A DNA stretch of 32,068 nt from positions 40,725 through 72,792 of the forward strand of contig JAPUEM010000102.1 in assembly GCA_027492575.1 (NCBI GenBank), given 5' to 3'. Numbering within the stretch: the first letter of the stretch is position 1; the number at the start of each line of letters is the position of its first letter. This document shows, one piece after another, positions 15,878 to 24,154 of the stretch. Below the pieces are notes generated by a model. The model worked only from the letters and a program-made list of their open reading frames with translations. It was not told where the DNA came from and ran no database searches. The DNA comes from Propionicimonas sp. (lineage in GTDB: Bacteria; Actinomycetota; Actinomycetes; Propionibacteriales; Propionibacteriaceae). Both the position numbers and the translations under genes were made by a program.

Positions 15878-16194
15878 GCGCCACACAACCGCCTGCCGTG
15901 GAGGGCTGGCTCGAGCAGGGAGTCTTCGCCAGATTCGACCAGCCGGTGCTGGAGATCTTCCTCGACAACCTCTTCGAGGGACGAGCCGGCGTCAGCACGC
16001 GGCTCCACCTGGCGCAGATCGCCCGCCTCGACATCGGGCCGGACACCACCCTCTTCAGCAGCGGCGGGCTTGCCCTCACCTGGACCCGCCACGACGGCCA
16101 CACCTTCGTCCTCTCCGCCGTCCACCCTCAGTGCCGTCCGTTCGCGGAAGCACTCGTCACCGCCGTCGCGACCGCCCGCGGCGACCTGCGCTGA
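15874..16194 (+). CDS. Small hypothetical protein
   Basis: A 106-residue soluble protein that I do not recognise. It has hydrophobic and charged alternation suggesting a mixed alpha/beta fold (VFARFDQPVLEIFLDNLFEG, LHLAQIARLDIGP, GLALTWTRHDGHTFVLSAVHP, C-terminal helix). No catalytic motif is visible. It depends on the preceding 16-codon ORF for a ribosome site. It is convergent with the alpha/beta hydrolase gene and only 7 bp separate the two stops. Confidence 0.6.
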   Translation: MSATQPPAVEGWLEQGVFARFDQPVLEIFLDNLFEGRAGVSTRLHLAQIARLDIGPDTTLFSSGGLALTWTRHDGHTFVLSAVHPQCRPFAEALVTAVATARGDLR

Positions 16195-16201
16195 GAAGCG
16201 A

Positions 16202-16903
16202 TCAGCCCGAAGACCCAGGACCGCTGCCGACGAACAGGGCGATGGTCTCCGCGAGCGCTCCTGGGTCTTCGAGCATCGGGAGGTGACCGGTGGCGAGTTC
16301 ACGCCGCCAACCCGGCTCGAGGTTCGTTGAGAAGCGTTCCTGCAGCGCTGGGGGCAGTTCGCGGTCGCGGACGGTGGCGACGTAGCCTCGCCGTCCAGCC
16401 CATGGCTGCTCGCCGATCCGCTGCCGGTAGTAGCCCTGCGACTCCGGAGTGAAACCGGCGACCAGGCGATCGACGAGCTGCCCGTCGAGACCGTGGGCGA
16501 GGGCAGTGCGGATCGCCGATTCGGGTGGACGGGTGCCGGCCAGCCGCATCGCCGCGCTGAGGAGCCAGCGGTTAGGGATCGGCATCGCGGTGACGAACGA
16601 GTTCCCAGGCCGCGGCACGATCGCGCTGACTCCCAGGAAGCCGGCTACTCGCTCCGGCACGAGCCGGGCGATCTCCGCACCCACGACGCCGCCGGCCGAG
16701 TGCGCGACGATGGTGAAGCGCCCGGTCGGCACCGAGTCGACGGCCGCCTTCGCGTAGTCGCGAAGCCCGCGCTCTTCGCCCGCCGGACGAGGTGCGACCT
16801 GCGTCTCGTGCGAATCGGCCAGGCGGCGGCGCACGTCCTCCCAGATCCAGGCCGGGAGCCCAGCGCCGCTGAGGAACAGAATCGAGTGGTCTGACATGCT
16901 CAT
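16202..16903 (-). CDS. Alpha/beta hydrolase
   Basis: A 233-residue alpha/beta hydrolase. The oxyanion region is LFLSGAGLPAWIWEDVRRRL, the nucleophile Ser is in IVAHSAGGVVGAEIARLVP (GxSxG-like AHSAGG), and the catalytic His is in LATGHLPMLEDPGALAETI. It is most like small esterase/lactonase-type members with no defined substrate. ATG at 16903 or 16897 may be used (MSMSDHS or MSDHS). It is divergent from a WYL regulator with 49 bp between them, and that regulator probably controls it. Confidence 0.88.
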   Translation of the reverse strand: MSMSDHSILFLSGAGLPAWIWEDVRRRLADSHETQVAPRPAGEERGLRDYAKAAVDSVPTGRFTIVAHSAGGVVGAEIARLVPERVAGFLGVSAIVPRPGNSFVTAMPIPNRWLLSAAMRLAGTRPPESAIRTALAHGLDGQLVDRLVAGFTPESQGYYRQRIGEQPWAGRRGYVATVRDRELPPALQERFSTNLEPGWRRELATGHLPMLEDPGALAETIALFVGSGPGSSG

Positions 16904-16925
16904 GCCCCGATCCTCACCCCCACCG

Positions 16926-16950
16926 ATGTCACCGGCATGTCACTATTTAT
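16926..16950. promoter_or_regulatory. Direct-repeat operator/promoter between hydrolase and WYL regulator
   Basis: ATGTCAC occurs twice at 16926-16932 and 16937-16943 with an 11-bp period (one helical turn). It is followed by the AT-rich TATTTAT (16944-16950), directly before the regulator's GTG at 16953. The site could bind the WYL regulator itself. The lack of a ribosome site suggests leaderless transcription of the regulator. Confidence 0.45.
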
Positions 16951-16952
16951 GG

Positions 16953-17651
16953 GTGAATCGAACCGACCGCCTCTACGCGCTGCGCGAGGAATTGCGGCGT
17001 TCCGGGACGGCGGGACGCAACGCGGATCGGCTCGCCGAGATCTTCGAGGTCAGCGTTCGCACGATCAAGCGCGACATCTCGACCTTGCAGCACGGCGGCT
17101 TCCCGGTATGGGCGCGGCCGGGACCGGGCGGCGGGTACATCGTCGATGCAGCCGCGACGCTGCCACCGGTGAACTTCACCGACGCCGAGGCGTCCGGGCT
17201 CGCCGCCGCCATCGCCGCCCATCGCGGACAGCCTTTCGACAGCCACGCCCGCGCCGCGCTCACGAAGATCCTGAGCGTGATGGACGCCGCCACGCGGGAG
17301 CGTTCGGACGACCTCGGCAGCCGCATCTGGATCGACCACACCGACGCCCCAGGCGATGCGAGGATCCGCCGCGCGGTGGAGCAGGCACTCCATCAGCGCC
17401 GCGTCCTCTCGATCCGCTATCGCGACGAAGACGGGGCGGAGACTGCTCGCCGGGTCGACCCCGTCTTTCTCGCCCACACCCAGGGAAGGTGGTATCTCAT
17501 CGCGCACTGCCGCACCCGCGACGCCATCCGCTGGTTCCGCCTCGACCGCATCACCGCGGCGAACTCGACCGCTGAGCCCGCTGCCGACATCCCCGTGGAG
17601 AGCGTCGGCACACCCCCACCGACCGCCAGAACCATCACGAGCGACGGCTGA
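16953..17651 (+). CDS. WYL-domain transcriptional regulator (HTH_11 type)
   Basis: The 232-residue regulator has an N-terminal HTH (about 5-55: RLYALREELRRSG, NADRLAEIFEVSVRTIKRDISTLQHGG) and GPGGGY. Its WYL domain at about 130-220 contains VLSIRYRDEDG, RWYLIAHCRTRDAIRWFRLDRI, where WYL and the R.FRLDRI strand are clear. WYL domains sense nucleic acid or small ligands. The GTG at 16953 is chosen because the conserved NRTDRLYALREELR starts there. It is the last gene before the sequence changes into island-like DNA and is intact. Confidence 0.9.
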   Translation: MNRTDRLYALREELRRSGTAGRNADRLAEIFEVSVRTIKRDISTLQHGGFPVWARPGPGGGYIVDAAATLPPVNFTDAEASGLAAAIAAHRGQPFDSHARAALTKILSVMDAATRERSDDLGSRIWIDHTDAPGDARIRRAVEQALHQRRVLSIRYRDEDGAETARRVDPVFLAHTQGRWYLIAHCRTRDAIRWFRLDRITAANSTAEPAADIPVESVGTPPPTARTITSDG

Positions 17652-17680
17652 CCGCCTGACAGCCCAGACCCAACCACGAC

Positions 17681-17729
17681 GGGGGTCCGGGGGCCTGCCC
17701 TCGGTTGGGGGTGTGGGGGCTCGGCCCCC
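17681..17729. other. G-run cluster and hairpin at the presumed left edge of the island
   Basis: Four runs of five G (17681, 17689, 17707, 17715) spaced by 3, 13 and 3 nt meet the pattern for a G-quadruplex. The last overlaps a hairpin GGGGGC-TCG-GCCCCC (17715-17729) that could terminate the WYL gene. It lies between host-like genes and the defence island. Confidence 0.6.
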
Positions 17730-17742
17730 GCAAGAAACAGAA

Positions 17743-17779
17743 CGAGCACCGGCCCACCATCTGGTGGGCACAGTGCTCG
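17743..17779. repeat. Near-perfect 37-bp inverted repeat at the presumed island boundary
   Basis: CGAGCAC (17743-17749) pairs with GTGCTCG (17773-17779). Inside, GCCCACCA (17752-17759) pairs with TGGTGGGC (17762-17769) around a 2-nt centre. The long dyad with short interruptions resembles a recombination or attachment site more than a terminator. I could not find a second copy near the right end. Confidence 0.65.
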
Positions 17780-17794
17780 GAGCGAGTGGAAGCA

Positions 17795-18085
17795 ATGGAG
17801 CGCTGCGGGAACCGACGACCACGGGTTCAGAGGCTGGTTTCAGCGTGGATTCAGGGCATTTGCGGGGATGCTGAGCCCGAGGGTGAGGCCGACGACCCTC
17901 TGATCGGCGCGTCAGCGGAACCAAAGCAACGACCTCGAACACGGCTCACGGACGAGGAAGTGGACGCTATGCGAACAGCCCGCGCGAACGGCGTCAGCGT
18001 GACCGCGTTGGCGAAGCGCTTCGCCGTGCACCGTGGAACGATTTGGGCGAAGACACGTCACCTGGTCGTACCGACGCAACACTGA
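17795..18085 (+). CDS. Orphan recombinase-type HTH fragment
   Basis: The frame codes for up to 96 residues from the ATG at 17795 (126 if read from 17705). Residues ~50-90, RTRLTDEEVDAMRTARANGVSVTALAKRF plus HRGTIWAKTRHL, match the C-terminal HTH of small serine recombinases/resolvases. No catalytic domain precedes it, so this is either a remnant of a recombinase or a small HTH accessory factor. It is convergent with the CD-NTase gene and lies where the island would begin. The start is uncertain. Confidence 0.5.
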   Translation: MERCGNRRPRVQRLVSAWIQGICGDAEPEGEADDPLIGASAEPKQRPRTRLTDEEVDAMRTARANGVSVTALAKRFAVHRGTIWAKTRHLVVPTQH

Positions 18086-18161
18086 GGCGGGCCTCCACGT
18101 CTCGCTCGGGCCCCGTTGATGCCCAGACCGCCAGGACACTCGATCAGCCGAGAGTTGGGGG

Positions 18162-19034
18162 CTAATTGGTCGGAAAGTCGTCGCCAAGGATGATCTTCCA
18201 AAGCCGCTTGGCCTCTGCGTGATCTGCGCGTGCTTCGGCCGCGAGCGCCTTGGACGCACGATCGTTCGCTGACGACAATGCCTGCTTGAGCTGATCCCTG
18301 GCGGTCCACGTGAGGTAGCCGCTGAGGTCGCCGCTCTGCCCACCAGGGTCGTTCACGCTGAGGCAGTTGGGTGCCCACTCGAAGAACTTCTGAAGGGCGT
18401 CGCGGTAGTTGCTGCCGAGAGATCCGAAGGCCGTCCCGGCGACCGTCTCCAGGTGGAACGATCGCATCCGCTTTGAGTGCGCACGGTTCCACGCTTTGAC
18501 GAGTCTGACGAGCGGCGCGAGGTGGTAGCTCAGCTCCTGATTGCGCGTCGAGAACCATTGGTTCGCGACGGTTGGTGCGGTGTCGATCCATCCGCCAGTG
18601 CCGTTCGGCAGCTTGTAGACATCGTTGCCCGCGTCGAAGACAGGTGCTACGTCGACGTGCCCACCGGTCTCATAGAACACGCGGATTGCCTGGCCACGGG
18701 TGCCGACCTGCTGGATCGACACGCCGGCGTACGCATCGCGGATGCGGTAGATGAAGCTCTTGGAGTCCAATTGATATTTGGTCCAGGCGTTCCCGGAGTT
18801 GGAGAAGACAGCAAGCACGTCGATGTCATCAAACGGGCGGATGATCGTCCCCTTGGCCGCCGACCCCATGAGGATGCCCTTCCAGTAGGGCATGTCCGAC
18901 GTGCTGGGGAACTTCTCGAACAGCCGATCATCGACCGTCTTCTTGCGGGCTTGGATGATCGAGGTCCTCTGGTAGTCCGTGGCTGTGAGTCCTTCGAGGT
19001 ACTGGGCGAACGCCTGGGCCGTAGTGAGCGCCAC
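18162..19034 (-). CDS. SMODS-type CD-NTase (CBASS cyclic-nucleotide synthase)
   Basis: The 290-residue enzyme has the polymerase-beta-like nucleotidyltransferase signature: GS57-58 in ILMGSAAKGTIIRPFDDIDVLAVF with metal-binding Asp70 and Asp72, and the third acid Asp128 in GGHVDVAPVF. The helical part contains LVRLVKAWNRAH and SFHLETVAG, typical of SMODS proteins, which make cyclic di- or trinucleotides after phage sensing. Start is GTG at 19034, sharing one base with the effector stop (TAGTG) and preceded by GGAAGGAGA. It is the last gene of the operon. Product nucleotide cannot be told from sequence. No ubiquitin-like or HORMA/TRIP13 genes are present, as in the simplest CBASS type. Confidence 0.88.
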   Translation of the reverse strand: MALTTAQAFAQYLEGLTATDYQRTSIIQARKKTVDDRLFEKFPSTSDMPYWKGILMGSAAKGTIIRPFDDIDVLAVFSNSGNAWTKYQLDSKSFIYRIRDAYAGVSIQQVGTRGQAIRVFYETGGHVDVAPVFDAGNDVYKLPNGTGGWIDTAPTVANQWFSTRNQELSYHLAPLVRLVKAWNRAHSKRMRSFHLETVAGTAFGSLGSNYRDALQKFFEWAPNCLSVNDPGGQSGDLSGYLTWTARDQLKQALSSANDRASKALAAEARADHAEAKRLWKIILGDDFPTN

Positions 19035-19972
19035 TACCGGTCTCCTTCCTGCTGAACCGATGTCCTGCCAATTGTCTCGGCGGCCTCTGACATTTCCGCT
19101 TCGGCTCTGTCGCGCAGGAGCCAGTAGAGCCAGTCGGGCACGAGCGGGGAGTCCCTGCGCAGCGCAAAGAGTTGCCCTTGCCATGTGAGGAGCTGCTGTG
19201 GGGGTATCGGACTCGTGGCGTCGGCCTTGATCGCGTCCTCGATCTCGTTAGCAAGGGCCTCACGCTCCCGCCCTGCGACACGAATCTGGGAGTACTCGTC
19301 CCATGCATCAACGAGCGGGGGCATGACGGGGAGCGCGACGGCGAGCAGGAACGTCGCAAGACTGAACTCGAAACAGAGCGCGATCGCAATTGCGGCTACG
19401 GCCCATCCGCACAGCAACCAAAGCCACAGTGTGGCATGACGCTGGAGCAGCCGCCGCGTGTACGCCAAGTTGCCGCGTTGCGCGATCGCGATGGCCACTC
19501 GGCCCGGCACGTTCGTCTTAATCGGGTACCAGTTCCGGAGTTCCTCGTCGGCATATGCTTGACGTCGCCGCGGGCTTCCACGCCCGATGATTCGTGCGAC
19601 ATCCTCGGGGAGCAGACGGGGGTCCCGCACGGCAATCGTCGGCATTCCGAACACCGTCACGTCAAACAGCTCCTGGGCGGTCGCTCCGCATGTGGCGTCC
19701 CGCCGTTCGAGCCGCCGGAAGACCACGCGGTTGAGGATGTACCATCCCGCTGCAACCGCAGCCGCCCAGACCGCCAACGGCTCCCAGAATGCTGCGATCA
19801 GCGGTGCGGCGACGGCGATGAGACCGACACCGACTCCACGAACCGTGGTCCAAATCTTCGCGCGCGAGTACAGACGTCTCTGCGCAAGCAAGAGTTTGAG
19901 GTTGCTGTCCCTGTTTTGCGCGTCTCCGATCGCGCTGGCGTTGGGGGGTTCGTATGGCTGTGAGTCTTTCAT
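19034..19972 (-). CDS. S-4TM family predicted pore-forming effector
   Basis: The 312-residue protein has two hydrophobic hairpins (about residues 46-80 and 181-220, four TM helices in all). These are separated by a soluble segment with DVTVFGMPTIAVRDPRLLPEDVARIIG and an RNWYP motif, with an N-terminal NRDSNLKLLLAQRRLYSRAK helix. This is the layout of the SMODS-associated four-TM effector, thought to permeabilise the inner membrane when it binds the cyclic nucleotide. The ATG at 19972 lies 4 bp after the upstream nucleotidyltransferase stop; the longer frame to 20137 overlaps that gene and is rejected. It lies between two nucleotidyltransferases, either of which could make its ligand. Confidence 0.85.
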   Translation of the reverse strand: MKDSQPYEPPNASAIGDAQNRDSNLKLLLAQRRLYSRAKIWTTVRGVGVGLIAVAAPLIAAFWEPLAVWAAAVAAGWYILNRVVFRRLERRDATCGATAQELFDVTVFGMPTIAVRDPRLLPEDVARIIGRGSPRRRQAYADEELRNWYPIKTNVPGRVAIAIAQRGNLAYTRRLLQRHATLWLWLLCGWAVAAIAIALCFEFSLATFLLAVALPVMPPLVDAWDEYSQIRVAGREREALANEIEDAIKADATSPIPPQQLLTWQGQLFALRRDSPLVPDWLYWLLRDRAEAEMSEAAETIGRTSVQQEGDR

Positions 19973-19976
19973 GCGA

Positions 19977-20816
19977 CTACCTATCGAAGAGCAGCTTGAG
20001 CTGGGCAACCGACCCTGCGTGGTCCCCGTCCGAGTAGTAATCCTTGGCCCTACGCGCCCGACCGACCGCCGTGCTGAGCTTTGACATGGCGTCGCGCTTC
20101 GTCGCGTCTGAGGAGCACGCAGTGAACCGAGCGCCAAGGCCTGTCGGATCGTTCATCGCTGCGAGGCTGTAGGTCTCCAGGTCGTCCAGCACCATGTAGA
20201 CATCCCAGACGGGGATATACGCAGACTGCTCGTCCATGTGCTTCGCGGCCCGCATCTCCAGATAGCACGATGAGACGGGCACCGAGCGCTCGTACTTCCA
20301 GACCTTCAGGAGGCGCGCGAGCTGCTTCGCCGCCCCGTTGTGCTTCTTGTTGACGCCGTTGACGTAGCTGTTGTGCGCCTCGGGGTAGGTCTTCATCCAG
20401 TCGCCGCCGGGAGCTGCGATCCAGTAGCCCGAGTGACCGTCGGCTGTGTCAGCGATGTAGCCCGGAACGATCTCGACGACCCCGTCGGAGAAGTTGCAGA
20501 CGAGAGCCGGCCTCCGAACTGTGATCAGGGTGGTGGGGAACCTTGCGGCGAGGGACGTTCGCACCCGTTCGAGCATAGAACTGGACGACTGCGGTTTCGC
20601 TCCCTTGAGCGAGACGAGGTAGTCGGCGTCGCTGTGGATCCAGACGCCTGTCCCGTGTCGGAGCGAGCCAATCTCGAACATCCGGTAGATTCCGAGGTTC
20701 GTCTCAAGCCGCGACTCGATCGAGTGCCTGTGGGCCTTGGCAGCGTCAAACTCAGTCGATGATGGAGTGAAGTAGCTATTCAACTCGTTGAGCCACGTGT
20801 TCGGATTCTGCGTCAC
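19977..20816 (-). CDS. Second CD-NTase-like nucleotidyltransferase
   Basis: This 279-residue protein has GS50-51 in MFEIGSLRHGTGVWIHSDADY with Asp63 and Asp65 as metal ligands, and a third acid, Glu115, in VVEIVPGY. It also has the helical segment YPEAHNSYVNGVNKKHNGAAKQLARLLKVWK common in CD-NTases. It differs clearly from the SMODS enzyme two genes downstream, so it is not a recent duplicate. The start is GTG at 20816, overlapping the hsdR stop (GTGA), so it is translated from the restriction operon. It could produce a second nucleotide signal or regulate the other enzyme. It could instead be a nucleotidyltransferase acting on RNA or protein. Confidence 0.8.
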   Translation of the reverse strand: MTQNPNTWLNELNSYFTPSSTEFDAAKAHRHSIESRLETNLGIYRMFEIGSLRHGTGVWIHSDADYLVSLKGAKPQSSSSMLERVRTSLAARFPTTLITVRRPALVCNFSDGVVEIVPGYIADTADGHSGYWIAAPGGDWMKTYPEAHNSYVNGVNKKHNGAAKQLARLLKVWKYERSVPVSSCYLEMRAAKHMDEQSAYIPVWDVYMVLDDLETYSLAAMNDPTGLGARFTACSSDATKRDAMSKLSTAVGRARRAKDYYSDGDHAGSVAQLKLLFDR

Positions 20817-23800
20817 GCGGTATCACCATTCGCTGGAGCTGCCGCCCGCAGCTGCTGGGCAACCTGGGCGGCAAAGGCCGGGTCGGCGTGGATGCGGACG
20901 ACGACATCGTCGGCGACCTTGTTCACGTCGATGGGACCGTCGTACTCGATCTGCACACGGTCGCTCGGGTAGCTGAAGTCGATCCGCGGTGAGTATGCGC
21001 TCTCGCCGTTGTCGCCGTAGGCAGTGAGGACGTGATCGAAGACGAGCTGGACTTTGGTATGGAAGATGTCGACGGTGTACGGCACTTCCGGCAGGCTTTG
21101 GTCAAGGACGCGGCGGATGGTGCTGTTGACATCGTTCGTGGTGGCGACTTTGCGCCGCCAGTCCTGCACGATCTTCTCGTGCAGGTGTTCCAGCAGTTGC
21201 TTCGCGCTGGCCTTGACGGTCTCGCGTTCCTCTGCGGTCAGGACCGGGTCGGGTTGGGTGAGCAGGTCGAAGATCGCGAGTTCTTCCTCGGTCATGCCCT
21301 CTCGAACGGCGCGTTCCTCCTCGGCGGTCAGGGTCTGGGACAGTTCGATGAGACGGCGCAGGTACTCGTCGATGTTCACGCTGCCCGCGTTGTAGTCCTC
21401 AATGAGCTGTTCAATGCGTTCGACGAGCTCGTAGCGCGTGGGGTTTCGTAGGGCGGCGCCGATGGCCTGCTGGCGGAGCAGCTGCGCGAGCCGATCTGTC
21501 TCGGCGCGCCGCCGGCCTACGAACTTGGCGGCGAGGCCGTCGAAGTCAATGAGAGACAAATCGATCAGCGGGTCGGGATTCGTGCCTTCGGCTGCTGCCC
21601 GGATGACATACTCTTCCGCGCCGACCGACCGGTCGAGCAGAGCGTCAACCGCATCGGCCACTGCCGAGATGTCGGCCTCCGGTGGGCGTGTGACATCAAC
21701 GATGCGCTCGTGGAGCACGCGGATCGCGGCGACGGTGCGCTGCTGGGCCGCGGCCTTCGGGTTCGGCAGGAGCGCTTTGAAGAGCTTGCGCACTTGCCGT
21801 GCCTTGCCGGTGAAGTCGTTACGGGTCTCCTCATCGACCAGCACAGCCTCGACCGCGGCGTCGCGCTTGGCGATGTGGCCGAAGCCTTCCGCGTCGCGCA
21901 TCGCCAGGAGGTCGACACCAGCATTCGTACAGAACGCGATCAGCTCGGCCACCGCAGCGTCCATTTCGCCCGCGAGCGCGTCGATGATCTCGATGGGCGA
22001 CTCGCCCGCGCTCGCTGCGCCGTAGACGGCGAGTGCCTTTTCCAGGTTTCGGAAGACGCCGACGTAGTCAACGATCAGCCCGTTGTCCTTCTCGGGGAAG
22101 ACGCGGTTGGCGCGGGCGATGGTCTGCATCAGGGTGTGGTTCTTCATCGGCCGGTCGAGGTAGACCGTCGACACGCTCGGCGCATCAAAGCCGGTCATCC
22201 ACATAGCGCAGACGAAAACGAGCCGCAGCGGATCGGCGGCGTCCTTGAACTTCTCGGCGAGGTCTTCGCGGTTCATCCGCTCACGGTGGGGACGGATGTC
22301 GAGGCCCTGGTCATCGAGCGTCTTCAGCTCGTTCTGGCTCTGCGACACCACGACCGCCATGTCGGTGGTCTCCATCAACTCGATGCGCGAGGCGAGCCAG
22401 GGGCGCTCCAGCTCGGGCAGCGCGTCGTGCTCGGCACGCAGCTCGGCCAGGTGCCCCGCCCACGCCTCCTGGACCAGGTCATACATGCGCACGGCGGCAG
22501 CTTTGTCGAGCCCGACATACATCGCCTTGCCCGAGAACCCCCGCCCGACGAAATGCCTCACCAGATCAGACGCGATGGTCTTCAGCCGCTCCGGGCGGGT
22601 CAGCAATGTGTACTGCGTGCCGAACTCGCGTGCCAGAGCACCCTCGGCGTCCTCATCGAGTTCGGCGGCTTCAAGGAGCGCGTCGAGGTCGTCGGAGAAG
22701 TTGTCGTTGACCAGTTGGAGCTCGGGGATGCGGTTCTCGTAGTAGAGCGGCATGGTCGCGCCATCCTCGATGGCATCGCGGAAGTTGTAGATACTGACGT
22801 ACTCGCCGAACTGCTCCCGGGTCGCCTGCTCCTCGCCCGCGATCAGCGGCGTGCCGGTGAAGCCCATCATCGACGCGTTCGGCAGCGCACGACGCATATT
22901 CAACGCGAGGGTGTCGTACTGGCTGCGGTGCGCCTCGTCGGTGATGACGATGATGTCTGAGCGCTCCGAGAGCACCGGCATTTCCCGCTCACCCGCCGCC
23001 TTCGACGGCTGGAACTTCTGGATCAGCGTGAACACGTAGCGGTGATCCGCGGCGAGGAGTTCGCGAAGGTGAGCGATGGATGCCGCGTGAACGCGAGCCT
23101 CGGGCGGAACCGCCCCGGCATCGGCGAACTCACCATGGAGCTGGGAGTCGAGCTCGCTGCGGTCGGTGACCATCACGAACGTCCACTTGCCAGCGATCTG
23201 ACGCAGCACTTTCTGGGTGAACCACAGCATCGACAGCGACTTGCCCGAACCCTGGGTATGCCAGAACACCCCAAGCCGCTTGTCCTGCTCGGCACGTGCC
23301 CGGCGCAGGTTCTCGATAGCGGCGTTCACGCCAAGGTACTGGTGCGAGCGGGCAACATTCTTGATCAGACCGCCGGGGCGCTCCAGATAGGCGACGAAGT
23401 TCTCGAACAGGTCGAGCAGGATCGCCGGGTCACACGTGCCCCGCAGCGCGGTCTCCAGTGCGATCGCGCCACGGGTGCCCGCCGCGTCGATGACCTTCCA
23501 GTCGCCGAAGAACTCCCACGGCGCATAGGTCGCCCCGACCTTCGCCTCGCTGCCGTTGGAAAGCAGCACGAAGCAGTTCGGAATGAACAGCTGCGGGATG
23601 GTGTCTCGATAGTCGGTCAGGTTGTCGTCGTACGCCGACTTCAGTACGACCCCCGGCTCCTTGAACTCCATCAGCACCAACGGCACACCGTTGACAAACA
23701 GGGCGACGTCGAGACGGCGGGAGTGCAGGTGGCCCTTCACCCACATCTGCTGCACAGCCAGCAAGTCGTTGTTGGTCGGGTTCCTCAGGTCGAGGTAGCG

Positions 23801-24154
23801 CAGTGTCTCGATCCGCTTGTCGCCATCGTCGTCTGTCCACTCGGCCCGGTAGCCGTCGCGCAGCAGGTCGTACACCTCACGGTTCGCACGCACCCGGTCC
23901 ATGACAGAGCGATCCTTGGTGAGCACCTCGATGGCCTCGCTGATCGATGTGTCGGGCACGTCGACATCGTTGAGTTTACGCATCGCGAACCGCAGCCGGT
24001 GCGTGAGCACGACATCGTGCTGGGAGTCGCGGCCAAGAGTCCCTTGAGCTCCCAGCGTCTCCTGGAACGCATCAACCTGCACCCAACCGAGCTGACCCAG
24101 CAACTCCATACTGGGCTTCTCGACATAGGCAAACTCCGGACCCGACGGCGTCAT
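20813..24154 (-). CDS. hsdR: Type I restriction enzyme, restriction/translocase subunit
   Basis: The 1113-residue protein has the N-terminal nuclease core (LDVALFVNGVPLVLMEFKEP, with the ExK of MEFK at about 163-165). Walker A, TQGSGKSLSML, is at about 300-310 and the DEAH box, ITDEAHRSQYD, at about 405. Later SF2 motifs include MGFTGTPL and the motif VI region MKNHTLMQTIARANRVFPEK. The C-terminal helical domain that contacts HsdM follows. Its length is usual for HsdR. It starts with ATG overlapping the hsdS stop (ATGA). HsdR translocates unmethylated DNA using ATP and cleaves it at a distance. No truncation is apparent. Confidence 0.97.
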   Translation of the reverse strand: MTPSGPEFAYVEKPSMELLGQLGWVQVDAFQETLGAQGTLGRDSQHDVVLTHRLRFAMRKLNDVDVPDTSISEAIEVLTKDRSVMDRVRANREVYDLLRDGYRAEWTDDDGDKRIETLRYLDLRNPTNNDLLAVQQMWVKGHLHSRRLDVALFVNGVPLVLMEFKEPGVVLKSAYDDNLTDYRDTIPQLFIPNCFVLLSNGSEAKVGATYAPWEFFGDWKVIDAAGTRGAIALETALRGTCDPAILLDLFENFVAYLERPGGLIKNVARSHQYLGVNAAIENLRRARAEQDKRLGVFWHTQGSGKSLSMLWFTQKVLRQIAGKWTFVMVTDRSELDSQLHGEFADAGAVPPEARVHAASIAHLRELLAADHRYVFTLIQKFQPSKAAGEREMPVLSERSDIIVITDEAHRSQYDTLALNMRRALPNASMMGFTGTPLIAGEEQATREQFGEYVSIYNFRDAIEDGATMPLYYENRIPELQLVNDNFSDDLDALLEAAELDEDAEGALAREFGTQYTLLTRPERLKTIASDLVRHFVGRGFSGKAMYVGLDKAAAVRMYDLVQEAWAGHLAELRAEHDALPELERPWLASRIELMETTDMAVVVSQSQNELKTLDDQGLDIRPHRERMNREDLAEKFKDAADPLRLVFVCAMWMTGFDAPSVSTVYLDRPMKNHTLMQTIARANRVFPEKDNGLIVDYVGVFRNLEKALAVYGAASAGESPIEIIDALAGEMDAAVAELIAFCTNAGVDLLAMRDAEGFGHIAKRDAAVEAVLVDEETRNDFTGKARQVRKLFKALLPNPKAAAQQRTVAAIRVLHERIVDVTRPPEADISAVADAVDALLDRSVGAEEYVIRAAAEGTNPDPLIDLSLIDFDGLAAKFVGRRRAETDRLAQLLRQQAIGAALRNPTRYELVERIEQLIEDYNAGSVNIDEYLRRLIELSQTLTAEEERAVREGMTEEELAIFDLLTQPDPVLTAEERETVKASAKQLLEHLHEKIVQDWRRKVATTNDVNSTIRRVLDQSLPEVPYTVDIFHTKVQLVFDHVLTAYGDNGESAYSPRIDFSYPSDRVQIEYDGPIDVNKVADDVVVRIHADPAFAAQVAQQLRAAAPANGDTA

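Noticed and set aside
17640..18170. Direct repeat of the tRNA 3' end as a left attachment site
   Set aside because: No stretch resembling the T arm or acceptor strand was found there, so I give the left border only approximately.
19973..20137. Longer start for the S-4TM protein
   Set aside because: It would overlap the nucleotidyltransferase gene by 160 bp and has a Ser/Arg-rich, non-domain sequence.
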